Shown here in pieces: positions 52,749 to 61,218 of a stretch of DNA of 64,000 bases. The position numbers and the translations under genes are program-made. This DNA comes from CAVWNR01 sp963756525 (GTDB lineage: Bacteria > Actinomycetota > Actinomycetes > Mycobacteriales > Jatrophihabitantaceae): positions 310,001-374,000 of the forward strand of contig CAVWNR010000001.1 in the NCBI GenBank assembly GCA_963756525.1, in the 5' to 3' direction. The stretch's first letter is position 1. The number at the start of each line of letters is the position of its first letter. The notes beneath the pieces were generated by a model. That model saw only the letters and a list, made by a program, of their open reading frames with translations. It had not been told where the DNA came from and ran no database searches.

Positions 52749-54683
52749 TTATGACACGAACCGGCGGGCCACCGACTCCTCCCGTGACGGGCCGGACTGC
52801 CACTCCGCGATCCACGGCCCGGTGCCCTCGCTGGGGTCCAGGATGCCGTCCTCGAGCCACGTGTAACGCCCGCCCAGCACGCGGGTAGCCAGGGCGGTGT
52901 CGTGGTCGTCGGTGTTCGACCAGAGCGCGGTGAAGTGCGCCTCGACGCGCAGCCGCGCCTGCCGGCAGAACGCGTCGGCGAGCTCGTATGCCGCGGCGCC
53001 CTGCTCCGGGTCGTCGCCGCTGAGCATCTCCGCGCGGACGCACGCGGCCGACATCGCGAACAGCTCCGCCCCGATGTCGACGACCCGGCCGAGGAAGCGC
53101 TGCCGCTTCTCCAGCCCGGCCTGCCAGCGGGCCATCCCGTAGAACGTGGCGCGGGCGAGCTTGCGCGACGCGCGTTCGGCGTAGCGCAGGTGCCGGGCGA
53201 GCTTGCCGAACTCCCGGTAGGACGCAGGCCACTGCCCAGGGCCGGTGACCAGCCGGGGCAGCCAGCCGGCGTAGAAGCCGCTGGCGTGCCCGGCCGCGCG
53301 CGCCTTCCGCCCGAGGTCGGCCTCGGCGTCGGCGAGGTCGCCGGCCGCCTGCAGGTGGGTGTCGACGGCCTCCCGGGCGATGAGCAGATGCATGATCTCG
53401 GTCGAGCCTTCGAAGATCCGGTTGATGCGCAGGTCGCGCAGCAGCTGCTCGGCCCCGACGGCGCGTTCGCCGCGGGCGGCCAGCGACTCGGCGGTCTCGT
53501 ACCCGCGTCCGCCGCGGATCTGCACCAGCTCGTCGGCGACCAGCCAGGCCATCTCGCTGCACCACAGCTTGGTGAACGCGGCCTCGATGCGGATGTCCTT
53601 GCGCGCCTCGTCGGCGAGCTGCCCGGACAGGTCCAGCACCGCCTCGAGCGCGAACGTGGTCGCGGCGATGAATGCGATCTTGCCGCGGACGGCCTCGTGC
53701 TCCCCGATGGGCTTGCCCCACTGCACGCGCTCGTTCGACCACTCACGGGCGATCTTGAGCGCCCACTTGCCCGCCGCCGCGCAGGCGGCCGGAAGCGAGA
53801 GCCGGCCGGTGTTGAGTGTCGAAAGCGCGATCCGCAGTCCGTCGCCCTCACGGCCGAGCAGGTTCTCGGCAGGCACCCGGACCTGGTGGAAGTGGGTGAC
53901 GCCGTTCTCGATGCCGCGCAACCCCATGAACGAGTTCCGGTGCTCGACGGTGATGCCGGGGGAGTCAGCCTCGACGACGAACGCCGAGATGCCGCCCCTA
54001 TGGGCATGGTGCCCGTCACTCTGCGGGACGCGGGCCATGACAACAAGTAGCTCGGCGACGACGCCGTTGGTCGTCCACAGCTTCATGCCGTCGATTAGGT
54101 AGGCGGAGCCGTCCTCGGTCGGCGTGGCGGACGTACGCAGCCGGGCCGGGTCGGAACCGACGTCCGGCTCGGTGAGCAGGAACGCGCTCACCGCGCCGTG
54201 CGAGCAGCGGGGCAGGAATGCCCGCTTCTGCTCGGCCGTCCCGGCGAGCTTCAGCGGTTCCGGTGCGCCGATCGACTGGTGCGCCGACAGCAGCACGGCC
54301 AGGCTCGGATGCACCGAGCCGACCAGCACGCAGGCCCGCCCGTACGCGACCTGGGAGAGCGCCAGCCCGCCGTACTCGACCGGGATCTTGATCCCGAAGC
54401 AGCCGAGGTCGGCCAGGCCCTTCACGTACTCGTCGGGGATGCGCGCCTCGCGCTCGATCACCGCGCCGTCCAGCCCCTCGCAGTACGCGCGCAGCCGGCC
54501 CAGAAACGCCTCGGCCCGCTCGTCGTCGGCGGGGTCGGCCCGCGGGTGCGGATGGATGAGGTCGAGCTGGTAGTGGCCGAGGAAGAGCTCCCTGCAGAAC
54601 GAGGGCTTCGTCCACTCCGTCTCGCGGGCCGCCTCGGCGACGGCTCGGGCCTGCTTCTCGTCGACGTGCCCGGGTTCCGGCAT
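52749..54683 (-). CDS. Acyl-CoA dehydrogenase
   Basis: 644 aa; ATG (MPEPGHVDEK) with AGGAGG 8 bp upstream. Acyl-CoA dehydrogenase core: N-terminal helical domain, middle beta domain (AFLLTEPDVGSDPARLRT, GMKLWTTNG), and FAD-binding C-terminal helices (RGGRGYETAESL, RIFEGSTEIMHLLIARE). A long helical extension of about 150 aa follows, as in large FadE-type proteins. It oxidises an acyl-CoA thioester in fatty-acid or related catabolism. It marks the right edge of the accessory segment; msrB follows on the same strand. Confidence 0.93.
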   Translation of the reverse strand: MPEPGHVDEKQARAVAEAARETEWTKPSFCRELFLGHYQLDLIHPHPRADPADDERAEAFLGRLRAYCEGLDGAVIEREARIPDEYVKGLADLGCFGIKIPVEYGGLALSQVAYGRACVLVGSVHPSLAVLLSAHQSIGAPEPLKLAGTAEQKRAFLPRCSHGAVSAFLLTEPDVGSDPARLRTSATPTEDGSAYLIDGMKLWTTNGVVAELLVVMARVPQSDGHHAHRGGISAFVVEADSPGITVEHRNSFMGLRGIENGVTHFHQVRVPAENLLGREGDGLRIALSTLNTGRLSLPAACAAAGKWALKIAREWSNERVQWGKPIGEHEAVRGKIAFIAATTFALEAVLDLSGQLADEARKDIRIEAAFTKLWCSEMAWLVADELVQIRGGRGYETAESLAARGERAVGAEQLLRDLRINRIFEGSTEIMHLLIAREAVDTHLQAAGDLADAEADLGRKARAAGHASGFYAGWLPRLVTGPGQWPASYREFGKLARHLRYAERASRKLARATFYGMARWQAGLEKRQRFLGRVVDIGAELFAMSAACVRAEMLSGDDPEQGAAAYELADAFCRQARLRVEAHFTALWSNTDDHDTALATRVLGGRYTWLEDGILDPSEGTGPWIAEWQSGPSREESVARRFVS

Positions 54684-54740
54684 CGGGCGCACCTCCTGAG
54701 GACGGCTGAGCCGGCGGTTACTCGCCGGTAAGTACCGTTT

Positions 54741-55175
54741 CTACTCCGGATGCGGCGTTGATGCAGGCTCGAACGTCATCGAGATGGAGTTGACGCAGTA
54801 GCGCAGGTCGGTGGGCGTCGGGTACCCCTCGCCGGAGAAGACGTGCCCCAGGTGGCTGTGGCAGTTGGCGCAGAGCACCTCGGTGCGCGCGTGGCCGAGG
54901 CTGGTGTCCGGCCGCTCGATGATCCGGTCGCCGGCCTGCGGGCTGAAAAAGCTCGGCCAGCCGCAGTGGGATTCGAACTTCGTCTCACTGCGGAACAGCT
55001 CGACGCCGCAGGCGCGGCAGCGGTAGACGCCGACGCGCTTCTCGTCGGTGTACTCGCCGGTGAACGGCGCCTCGGTGGCCGCCTGGCGCAGCACGGCGTA
55101 CTCCTTCGGCGTGAGTTCCTCGCGCCACTGCGCCTCGGACTTGACGACTCTGGGGGCGGGTTGCGTGTCGGTCAT
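54741..55175 (-). CDS. msrB: Peptide methionine-R-sulfoxide reductase
   Basis: 144 aa from MTDTQPAP. Zinc cysteines CRAC (53/56) and CANC (102/105); substrate motif HCGWPSFF; catalytic Cys127 in RYCVNSISMTF. It repairs oxidised methionine in proteins. In mycobacteria msrB follows hemQ closely; here a 16-kb island separates them. Confidence 0.95.
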   Translation of the reverse strand: MTDTQPAPRVVKSEAQWREELTPKEYAVLRQAATEAPFTGEYTDEKRVGVYRCRACGVELFRSETKFESHCGWPSFFSPQAGDRIIERPDTSLGHARTEVLCANCHSHLGHVFSGEGYPTPTDLRYCVNSISMTFEPASTPHPE

Positions 55176-55195
55176 GCCATAGACGGTACGGCCGC

Positions 55196-55447
55196 TCACC
55201 AGATACGCACGATGCCCACCACGCCGTAGCTGACGACGATCAGGAAACCGAGCAGGATCAGCCACACAACGACCTTCGCCGCGGTGCGCCGCGGGCCGGT
55301 GAGCCGAGCGAACCCGGCGCTGAACGCGGCGATGTTCTGCAGCTCGCCGTCGGCGGTGTTCGGGTTGGCGGTGCAGGCCCACGGGAAATCAGCGCCGTCG
55401 ACGTAGCCGCGCGGCTCGTCGTCGTCCCACGCCTCGTCGGTGCGCAT
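55196..55447 (-). CDS. Small single-pass membrane protein
   Basis: 83 aa. The acidic N-terminus (MRTDEAWDDDEPRGYVDGADFPWACTANP) is followed by a C-terminal transmembrane helix (VVVWLILLGFLIVVSYGVVGIV). It lies 20 bp upstream of msrB on the same strand. I do not recognise the family; conservation in actinobacteria is plausible from its good codon use. Confidence 0.55.
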   Translation of the reverse strand: MRTDEAWDDDEPRGYVDGADFPWACTANPNTADGELQNIAAFSAGFARLTGPRRTAAKVVVWLILLGFLIVVSYGVVGIVRIW

Positions 55448-55466
55448 CGCTCCAGGGTAGGCGCGG

Positions 55467-56192
55467 TCAGTCGGTCTCGTTGAGCGCGCGGAAGGCGCTC
55501 ACCACGGCGGCGTCGCCCTCGACCGGAAGATCGATCCGCTCGTACAACCAGAGCAGCAGGCCGGAGGCGGTGCCGGTGACGCGGGTGTTGGCGGGCTCGC
55601 CGTCGACTTCGAAGCGGACGGTGCCCGGCGGGGTGTCCGGGTGGATCGTCCAGCTGGGGCCATCGGTGACGGCAAGGGTGAGCGGGGCGGGCAGGCTCGG
55701 ACCGGGCTTGTCCGGGTGCGCGGCAACGGTGGGCACGGAGAAGGTGAGGGCCTCGGGGATCGCGTCGAGGGCCGCATCCCGGTCGATGGCATAGGGACGC
55801 GCCGCCGCATGCTCGGCGTCCCACCGGTGCACGGCCGTTTCCTGCACCTGGTGCCGGGTGACGAACGCGACGTCCTGCTGCGGTGCCCACGTCCACACGT
55901 GCGTGGCCGGGTCGGCGACGCGCAGGATCTCGACGAAGCGCTCGGCGCCGTCGCGGAAGCGGTCGATCAGCTTCTCGTCGGGCGGCCGCGGCGGCTCGTC
56001 CAGGCCGTCCGGGCTGGTGAGCCGCCGCTCGACGATCGTGCCCCAGAACCACTGCACCTCGGTGATGTGCCAGACCAGGTCGGCGACCGTCCAGCCCGGG
56101 CAGTGCTCGACCGGCGCGGCGAGGTTACCTCGGGCGGCGTCGGCGAGGCCGGCCGAGTCGGCGGCGATGAGGGCGAGGTGGTCGAGCGGCAT
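55467..56192 (-). CDS. Mycothiol-dependent maleylpyruvate isomerase-like (DinB/TIGR03083) protein
   Basis: 241 aa from MPLDHLAL. DinB-like bundle: HCPGWTVADLVWHITEVQWFWGTIVERR (metal-ligand His), then VTRHQVQETAVHRWDAEHA with a second His pair. A C-terminal SCP2-like domain (TLAVTDGPSWTIHPDTPPGTVRFEVDGEPANTRVTGTASGLLLWLY) completes it. Members use mycothiol as cofactor, supporting an actinobacterial host. The exact reaction is unknown. Confidence 0.88.
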   Translation of the reverse strand: MPLDHLALIAADSAGLADAARGNLAAPVEHCPGWTVADLVWHITEVQWFWGTIVERRLTSPDGLDEPPRPPDEKLIDRFRDGAERFVEILRVADPATHVWTWAPQQDVAFVTRHQVQETAVHRWDAEHAAARPYAIDRDAALDAIPEALTFSVPTVAAHPDKPGPSLPAPLTLAVTDGPSWTIHPDTPPGTVRFEVDGEPANTRVTGTASGLLLWLYERIDLPVEGDAAVVSAFRALNETD

Positions 56193-56232
56193 CGCGCGAA
56201 CATAGCGCGGCCGCGGCAGGTAGTTTTCAGCA

Positions 56233-57246
56233 ATGGCCGCGCCGTCCACCGACCTCGTCGTCGGTGAGCGCACGGTGCGGATCAGCAACCCGGACCGTGT
56301 CTACTTCAGCACGCGCGGCGAGACGAAGCTGGACCTGGTGAAGTACTACCTCGCGGTCGGCGACGGGATCGTGCGGGCGCTGCGCGAGCGGCCGTGCATG
56401 CTGCATCGCTACCCGGACGGCGTGGACGGCGAGAAGATCTACCAGAAGCGGCTGCCGAAAGGCGCGCCCGACTGGGTCGAGTCGGTGGAGGTCGAGTTCC
56501 CGTCCGGGCGGACGGCGGACGAGCTGTGCGTCACCGAGCTTGCCAGCGTGATCTGGGCGGTGCAGATGTCTACCGTCGAGTTCCACCCGTGGCACTCCCG
56601 GCGGGCGGACACCGAGCGTCCGGACGAGCTGCGCATCGACCTCGACCCGCAGCCGGGCACCGGCTTCGCCGATGCGAAGCGGGTGGCCGTCGTCGTGCAC
56701 GAGGTGCTCGACGAGCTGGGCGCGGTCGGCTGGCCCAAGACGTCCGGGTCGCGTGGGGTCCACGTCTACGTGCGTATCGAGCCGGCGTTCGGGTTCCGCG
56801 AGGTACGCCGAGCCGCGCTGGCCTTCGCGCGCGAAGTCGAGCGGCGGGTGCCGCAGCTCGTCACGACGGCCTGGTGGAAGGAGGAGCGCGGCGAGCACAT
56901 CTTCGTCGATTACAACCAGAACGCCCGCGACCGCACGATCGCCTCCGCCTACTCGGTTCGCGGCAAGCCATGGGGGCCGGTGTCTGCACCGGTGACCTGG
57001 GAGGAACTCCCCGACGTCGAGACGGACGACTTCACGATCGCCACCATGCCGGAGCGGTTCGCGGCGCTGGGTGACGTGCACGCCGGAATCGACGACGCGG
57101 TCTGGTCGATCGAGCCGCTGCTGGAGTGGGCCGATCGTGACGAGCGCGAACACGGGCTCGGCGACGCGCCGTACCCGCCGAACTTCCCGAAGATGCCGGG
57201 AGAGCCGATGCGGGTGCAGCCCAGCCGCGCCCGCCACCAGGCGTGA
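56233..57246 (+). CDS. LigD-type polymerase/primase domain protein (NHEJ)
   Basis: 337 aa. Stand-alone PolDom of bacterial non-homologous end joining: VYFSTRGETKLDLVKYY, PCMLHRYPDG, FHPWHSRR, catalytic Asp pair LRIDLDPQPG (136/138), TSGSRGVHVYVRI and DRTIASAYSVRGKPWGPVSAPV. It fills or extends DNA ends, preferring ribonucleotides. The linked nuclease and ligase domains of full LigD are absent; an independent LigC gene lies 4 kb downstream. No ku gene in the window. Confidence 0.93.
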   Translation: MAAPSTDLVVGERTVRISNPDRVYFSTRGETKLDLVKYYLAVGDGIVRALRERPCMLHRYPDGVDGEKIYQKRLPKGAPDWVESVEVEFPSGRTADELCVTELASVIWAVQMSTVEFHPWHSRRADTERPDELRIDLDPQPGTGFADAKRVAVVVHEVLDELGAVGWPKTSGSRGVHVYVRIEPAFGFREVRRAALAFAREVERRVPQLVTTAWWKEERGEHIFVDYNQNARDRTIASAYSVRGKPWGPVSAPVTWEELPDVETDDFTIATMPERFAALGDVHAGIDDAVWSIEPLLEWADRDEREHGLGDAPYPPNFPKMPGEPMRVQPSRARHQA

Positions 57247-57318
57247 CGCTGGTCGTCCAGGGCACCGCGGGCGATCATCGGGTGGGTTGGCGTAGCAAGA
57301 GCCGGGAAGACTGCGCCC

Positions 57319-58242
57319 GTGGTCGTCGCGTTCTGCCTGCTCGCCGCGGTCGCGGTCGGGATCGGCTGGGTGTTGCAGCACCGGGTGGTCGATCCGGCCG
57401 ATTACGGCGACCGGGTCGAGCCCGGCTGGCATCAGCCGGGGTTGACGCAGCTGATGCGCCGGCCGTTGTGGTGGTCCGGCATCGCCGCGCTGAGCGCGGG
57501 TCAGACGCTCAGCGGCGTCGCATTGCAGACCGGGCCGATCACGCTGGTCGCGCCGCTGCTGGCGACGAACCTGTTGTTCGCCTTCCTGGCCCGCGCCGTG
57601 CTCATCCACCACCGCCCGCCGCGGCGCGACCTGCTCGGCGCGACCGGGTTCACCGTCGCAGTGGCCGCGTTCGTCGTCATCGGCGGCCCGCACGTGGTGG
57701 CGCGCGGCACGCGGCTGGCCGGCCCGGCGGTCAACGGAGCGGTCGCCGCCGGGGTCGCGGTGTTGGCGATCGCGCTGCTGGCGGCGGGCGTGGGCCGGGG
57801 CGTGGCCGCGAGCTCGGTGAGCGCGGCGCTGGCAGCCGGCGTCCTCTACGGGCTGCAAGACGTCGCCACCCGTGCCGGTCTGGTGCTCACCACCCGGGAG
57901 GGGCTGGCTCGGCTGGTCGTCAGCGTGTGGCCCTACACGCTGCTCGCCGCCGCGGCCGCCGCCGTGCTCCTCACCCAGCGCGCCTTCCGTGCGGCCCGGC
58001 TGGACTATGCCCTGCCACCGATCGCGGCCACCCAGCCGGTGATCGGAGTGCTGCTCGGCGTCCCCCTCGTGGGTGACCGGCTGTCGCTGACGCCACCGGC
58101 ACTGGTGGTGGAGGCCGGCTGCCTCGCGGTCCTCATCGTGAGCGTGGTCGCCCTGTCGCGCTCCACGGCCCTGCGCGGCCTGCGCCCGCGCCGACTTCGT
58201 CAGCGGTCCGCGCCCGCCGCCGCGGACCGGTTCACCAAGTGA
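57319..58242 (+). CDS. DMT-superfamily transporter (EamA-like)
   Basis: 307 aa, GTG with GGAAGA upstream. Around nine hydrophobic helices, including PITLVAPLLATNLLFAFLARAVLI, ATGFTVAVAAFVVIGGP, AAATQPVIGVLLGVPLVGDRL and VVEAGCLAVLIVSVVAL. The pattern resembles NIPA/DMT-type carriers. It overlaps the end of the next, convergent DMT gene by 11 bp. Substrate unknown. Confidence 0.8.
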   Translation: MVVAFCLLAAVAVGIGWVLQHRVVDPADYGDRVEPGWHQPGLTQLMRRPLWWSGIAALSAGQTLSGVALQTGPITLVAPLLATNLLFAFLARAVLIHHRPPRRDLLGATGFTVAVAAFVVIGGPHVVARGTRLAGPAVNGAVAAGVAVLAIALLAAGVGRGVAASSVSAALAAGVLYGLQDVATRAGLVLTTREGLARLVVSVWPYTLLAAAAAAVLLTQRAFRAARLDYALPPIAATQPVIGVLLGVPLVGDRLSLTPPALVVEAGCLAVLIVSVVALSRSTALRGLRPRRLRQRSAPAAADRFTK

Positions 58243-59065
58243 TCAGCACGATGGCGGCACCGGCCAGGCCCAGGCCGACGCGCTGCAGCCGGCCGGTGTG
58301 CTCGTGCAGCACCGCGATGGCCAGGATCACCGTCGCCGCCGGGTACAGCGACGTGATCACGCTGGCCAGCGACAGCAGCCCGTGGCGGGTCGCGAGCAGG
58401 AAGAACATGTTCGCGAAGGCATCCAGCGCCCCGGCAGCAAGCGTGAGCGCGAGCGTCGTGCCGGTGATCCGCGCGATCACGCCGCGCTGCCGGGCCAGCG
58501 GCACGATCAATGCGGCGGAGGTGAGCCGCGAGATCACCAGCGGCCACAAGCCCGAGTCGCGGTCGGCCCGCGCCAGGAAGATGAAGTACAGGCCGAAGCC
58601 CACGCCCGCGAGGAACGCGAGGGCCAGGGTGCGTATCGCGACGGGGCCGTGCGGGTGGTCCTCGGGCGTGCGGCTGACCAGCACCACCGCGACCAGGCCC
58701 AGCAGGATGCCAGCCCAAGCCGACGGCTGCGGCCGTTCGCCGACGAGCACGCCGAACATGACCGGCACCGCGGCGGCCAGCACTGCGGTCACCGGCGAGA
58801 TGATGTTCATCGGGGCGACCGCCATCAGGCTGTACATGATCACTACGCCGACCATGCCGGCGATGCCGCCGAGCACGCCGAACAGCGCGGTGCGCCCGCT
58901 GAGCGGCCCGCGGAAGAACGGCAGCATCAGCAGCATCAGCGCCGCGCCGACGGGATAGCTGTACAGCAACACGGTGACCGCGCCCTTGCGCCGGGACGCG
59001 AACGCGCCGAGGAAGTCTCCGACGCCGTAGGCCATCGCCGCCAGGACGGAGAGCACGACGGTCAC
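58232..59065 (-). CDS. EamA family (DMT) transporter
   Basis: 277 aa, GTG start. Two EamA repeats: MAYGVGDFLGAFASRRKGAV and VLAAAVPVMFGVLVGERPQPSAWAGILLGLVAVVLVS in the first, and FGLYFIFLARADRDSGLWPLVISRLTSAALIVPLA to VILAIAVLHEHTGRLQRVGLGLAGAAIVLI in the second. Ten helices. Not closely similar to the convergent DMT gene. Confidence 0.85.
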   Translation of the reverse strand: MTVVLSVLAAMAYGVGDFLGAFASRRKGAVTVLLYSYPVGAALMLLMLPFFRGPLSGRTALFGVLGGIAGMVGVVIMYSLMAVAPMNIISPVTAVLAAAVPVMFGVLVGERPQPSAWAGILLGLVAVVLVSRTPEDHPHGPVAIRTLALAFLAGVGFGLYFIFLARADRDSGLWPLVISRLTSAALIVPLARQRGVIARITGTTLALTLAAGALDAFANMFFLLATRHGLLSLASVITSLYPAATVILAIAVLHEHTGRLQRVGLGLAGAAIVLITW

Positions 59066-59136
59066 ACCCGACCTTATCCGCCGCGACCGAGCCGGTTCCC
59101 GGCCGCGTTGACGGTGGCGTCTGCGACGATCCCGGG

Positions 59137-59526
59137 ATGGAACAACGGATCAGCTTGGTAACGTTCGGGGTTGCCGACCTCGCGACCGCGCGGGCGTTCT
59201 ACCAGGCGCTCGGCTGGGGCGGCGCGCAGCAGCCGGACGACGAGGTCTGCTTCTTCCAGGCCGGCGGCATGGTGTTCGGGCTGTGGACGCGGCTCGGCGG
59301 CCACGGCGCGCCGGGGATCGAGCTCGCGCACAACGTCCGCTCGCCCGAAGAGGTGACCGCCGTGCTTTCCGAGGCCGAGCGCGCGGGCGGCACCATCGTG
59401 CGGCCGGCGGACCGCGCGGACTGGGGCGGCACGACCGGCGCGTTCGCCGACCCGGACGGCTACGTCTGGGAGGTCGCGCACAACCCGGGATGGCACCTCG
59501 CGCCGGACGGATCGGTCCGCATCTGA
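59137..59526 (+). CDS. VOC-family (glyoxalase-like) protein
   Basis: 129 aa. Vicinal-oxygen-chelate fold: ISLVTFGVADLATARAFYQALGWGGAQQ, VCFFQAGGMVFGLW, and the C-terminal strand WGGTTGAFADPDGYVWEVAHNPGW. One full pair of beta-alpha-beta-beta-beta units. No specific substrate; such proteins often act in detoxification or resistance. Confidence 0.87.
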   Translation: MEQRISLVTFGVADLATARAFYQALGWGGAQQPDDEVCFFQAGGMVFGLWTRLGGHGAPGIELAHNVRSPEEVTAVLSEAERAGGTIVRPADRADWGGTTGAFADPDGYVWEVAHNPGWHLAPDGSVRI

Positions 59527-59527
59527 G

Positions 59528-61135
59528 TCACGCCGGGCAGGCCGTGCCGCGCGGCGGCGGGGCGGCGCCGACCAGGTAGGCGTCGACCTTCTGGTCGATG
59601 CAGCTGCTCTTTCCGTACGCGGTATGCCCCTCGCCGTCCCAGGTCAGCAGCACGCCGGTGCCGAGCGCCTTGCTGAGCACCAGCGCGCCGGCGTACGGCG
59701 TGGCCGGGTCGTGGACGGTGCCCACCACCAGGATCGGCGGCGAACCCGGTGCCGACACAGGCGGCAGCAGGTGGCGAACGGGCTGCCACGCCTGGCAGGA
59801 GAACAGCGACACCGCGTTCCACAGCCCGAACATCGGATACTGCTTCGCCCACTGCGCCGCGGTCGCCTTGATGACGGCGTCGCTCGGGCCGGGCGGCTCG
59901 TCGTTGCAGCTGATCGCGGTGTTGGAGTCGTAGATGTTCGTGTAGTGCCCACTCGAGTCACGTTCGTTGTACTGGTCGGCCAGCGTGAACAGCCCCTTCG
60001 CGTCGCCGGCCCGTGCCGCGATCAGTGCCTGGCCGAGCTGGTCCCACTGGCCCTGGTCGTACAGCGCGGAGAGCACTCCGGTCAGCACGATCGCGCCGGT
60101 GGCCCGGCGGGTCTCGGTCGGGTCGCTGCTCGGGATCGGCGATGCGGTCGCGCGCCGGACGAGGTCGTACACCACCTGCCGGGGGTTGCCGAGCACCTGG
60201 CACCCCGGGCGCTTCACACAGTCCGCGGCGAACTGGTCGAACGCGTTCTCGAATCCCTTGACCTGGTTGCTCCACGTCGTCAGGTCGCTCGCCACCGGGT
60301 CGACAGCGCCGTCCAGCACGGCGACCCGGATATGGGTCGGGAACAGGTGCGCGTAGACGGAGCCGAGCCTGGTGCCGTAGGAGTAACCCAGATAGCTCAG
60401 TTTGGCGTCGCCGACGGCGGCCCGGATGCGGTCCATGTCGCGAGCCGTGTAAACGGTGTTGTAGTCGGCAAGCGCCGCGCCGTATTTCGCGCTGCACGCC
60501 CCGGCGACGCCGGCCGCAGCCTGCTTCGCCTGCTCGAAACCGGCGGCCGTGCGCACGTCCGGGAACATCGCGTTGAGCCGGTCCTTCTGCGCGTCGCTGA
60601 CGCAGTCGATGGGCGCGGAGAGCCCGACCCCGCGGGGGTCGAACCCGATGACGTCGAAGTGCTGCAGGATGTCGTCGGAGAGGGTGCCGGCCAGGCCGAT
60701 GGCGAGGAAGATGCCCGAGCCCCCCGGTCCGCCCGGATTCACCAGCAGCGACCCGATGCGCTGCGGCTGGTCGGCATAGTGCACGCGCACCACCGCGATC
60801 GAGATCGTCGGCCCGTCCGGGTGCGCGTAGTCGAGGGGCACCGGCACACGGCCGCAGTCGATCGTCAGCTTCTGCAGCCGCGCCGCGGGGATGCCGGCGG
60901 CGGAGAGGTTGAACAGGTCCGAGCAGTCGCTGAACGCGACGCTCGGCTGCGGCGCCGCGGTCGGCGCGCCCGCGCCGGTCGACGGCGCGGCCGACCCGGC
61001 GGCCCCCGGCGCGGCCCGGGTGCCCTGCCCGCTGACGCTGACCGTGCAGGCGGTAAGCAGTCCCAGCACGGCCAGCGCCGCGACGGCTGCCCGGCGCGCG
61101 AAGCGCCGGGGCACGGGTCGGGGCACGGCATGCAC
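59528..61135 (-). CDS. Secreted lipoprotein alpha/beta-hydrolase (TAP-type peptidase)
   Basis: 535 aa, GTG start. Signal sequence with lipobox LLTAC (Cys30); Ala/Pro/Thr-rich linker; alpha/beta fold with oxyanion NPGGPGGSG, FDPRGVGLS, and nucleophile GYSYGTRLGSVYAHLFP (Ser in GYSYG). The TAP C-terminal domain has ILVVGTVHDPATPYAGA (Asp) and EGHTAYGKSSCI (His). It resembles Streptomyces SlpD/E- and tripeptidyl aminopeptidase-like exported enzymes. It acts outside the membrane. A truncated relative occurs at 17.7-18.2 kb. Confidence 0.93.
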   Translation of the reverse strand: MHAVPRPVPRRFARRAAVAALAVLGLLTACTVSVSGQGTRAAPGAAGSAAPSTGAGAPTAAPQPSVAFSDCSDLFNLSAAGIPAARLQKLTIDCGRVPVPLDYAHPDGPTISIAVVRVHYADQPQRIGSLLVNPGGPGGSGIFLAIGLAGTLSDDILQHFDVIGFDPRGVGLSAPIDCVSDAQKDRLNAMFPDVRTAAGFEQAKQAAAGVAGACSAKYGAALADYNTVYTARDMDRIRAAVGDAKLSYLGYSYGTRLGSVYAHLFPTHIRVAVLDGAVDPVASDLTTWSNQVKGFENAFDQFAADCVKRPGCQVLGNPRQVVYDLVRRATASPIPSSDPTETRRATGAIVLTGVLSALYDQGQWDQLGQALIAARAGDAKGLFTLADQYNERDSSGHYTNIYDSNTAISCNDEPPGPSDAVIKATAAQWAKQYPMFGLWNAVSLFSCQAWQPVRHLLPPVSAPGSPPILVVGTVHDPATPYAGALVLSKALGTGVLLTWDGEGHTAYGKSSCIDQKVDAYLVGAAPPPRGTACPA

Positions 61136-61218
61136 GGTACCGAGCGGGGCTGGGCGCGCGGTGAGCGCTCGAAGACAGCCCGATAACGCGCTCGCCGCGG
61201 AGCCGCCAGAATGAGCCG

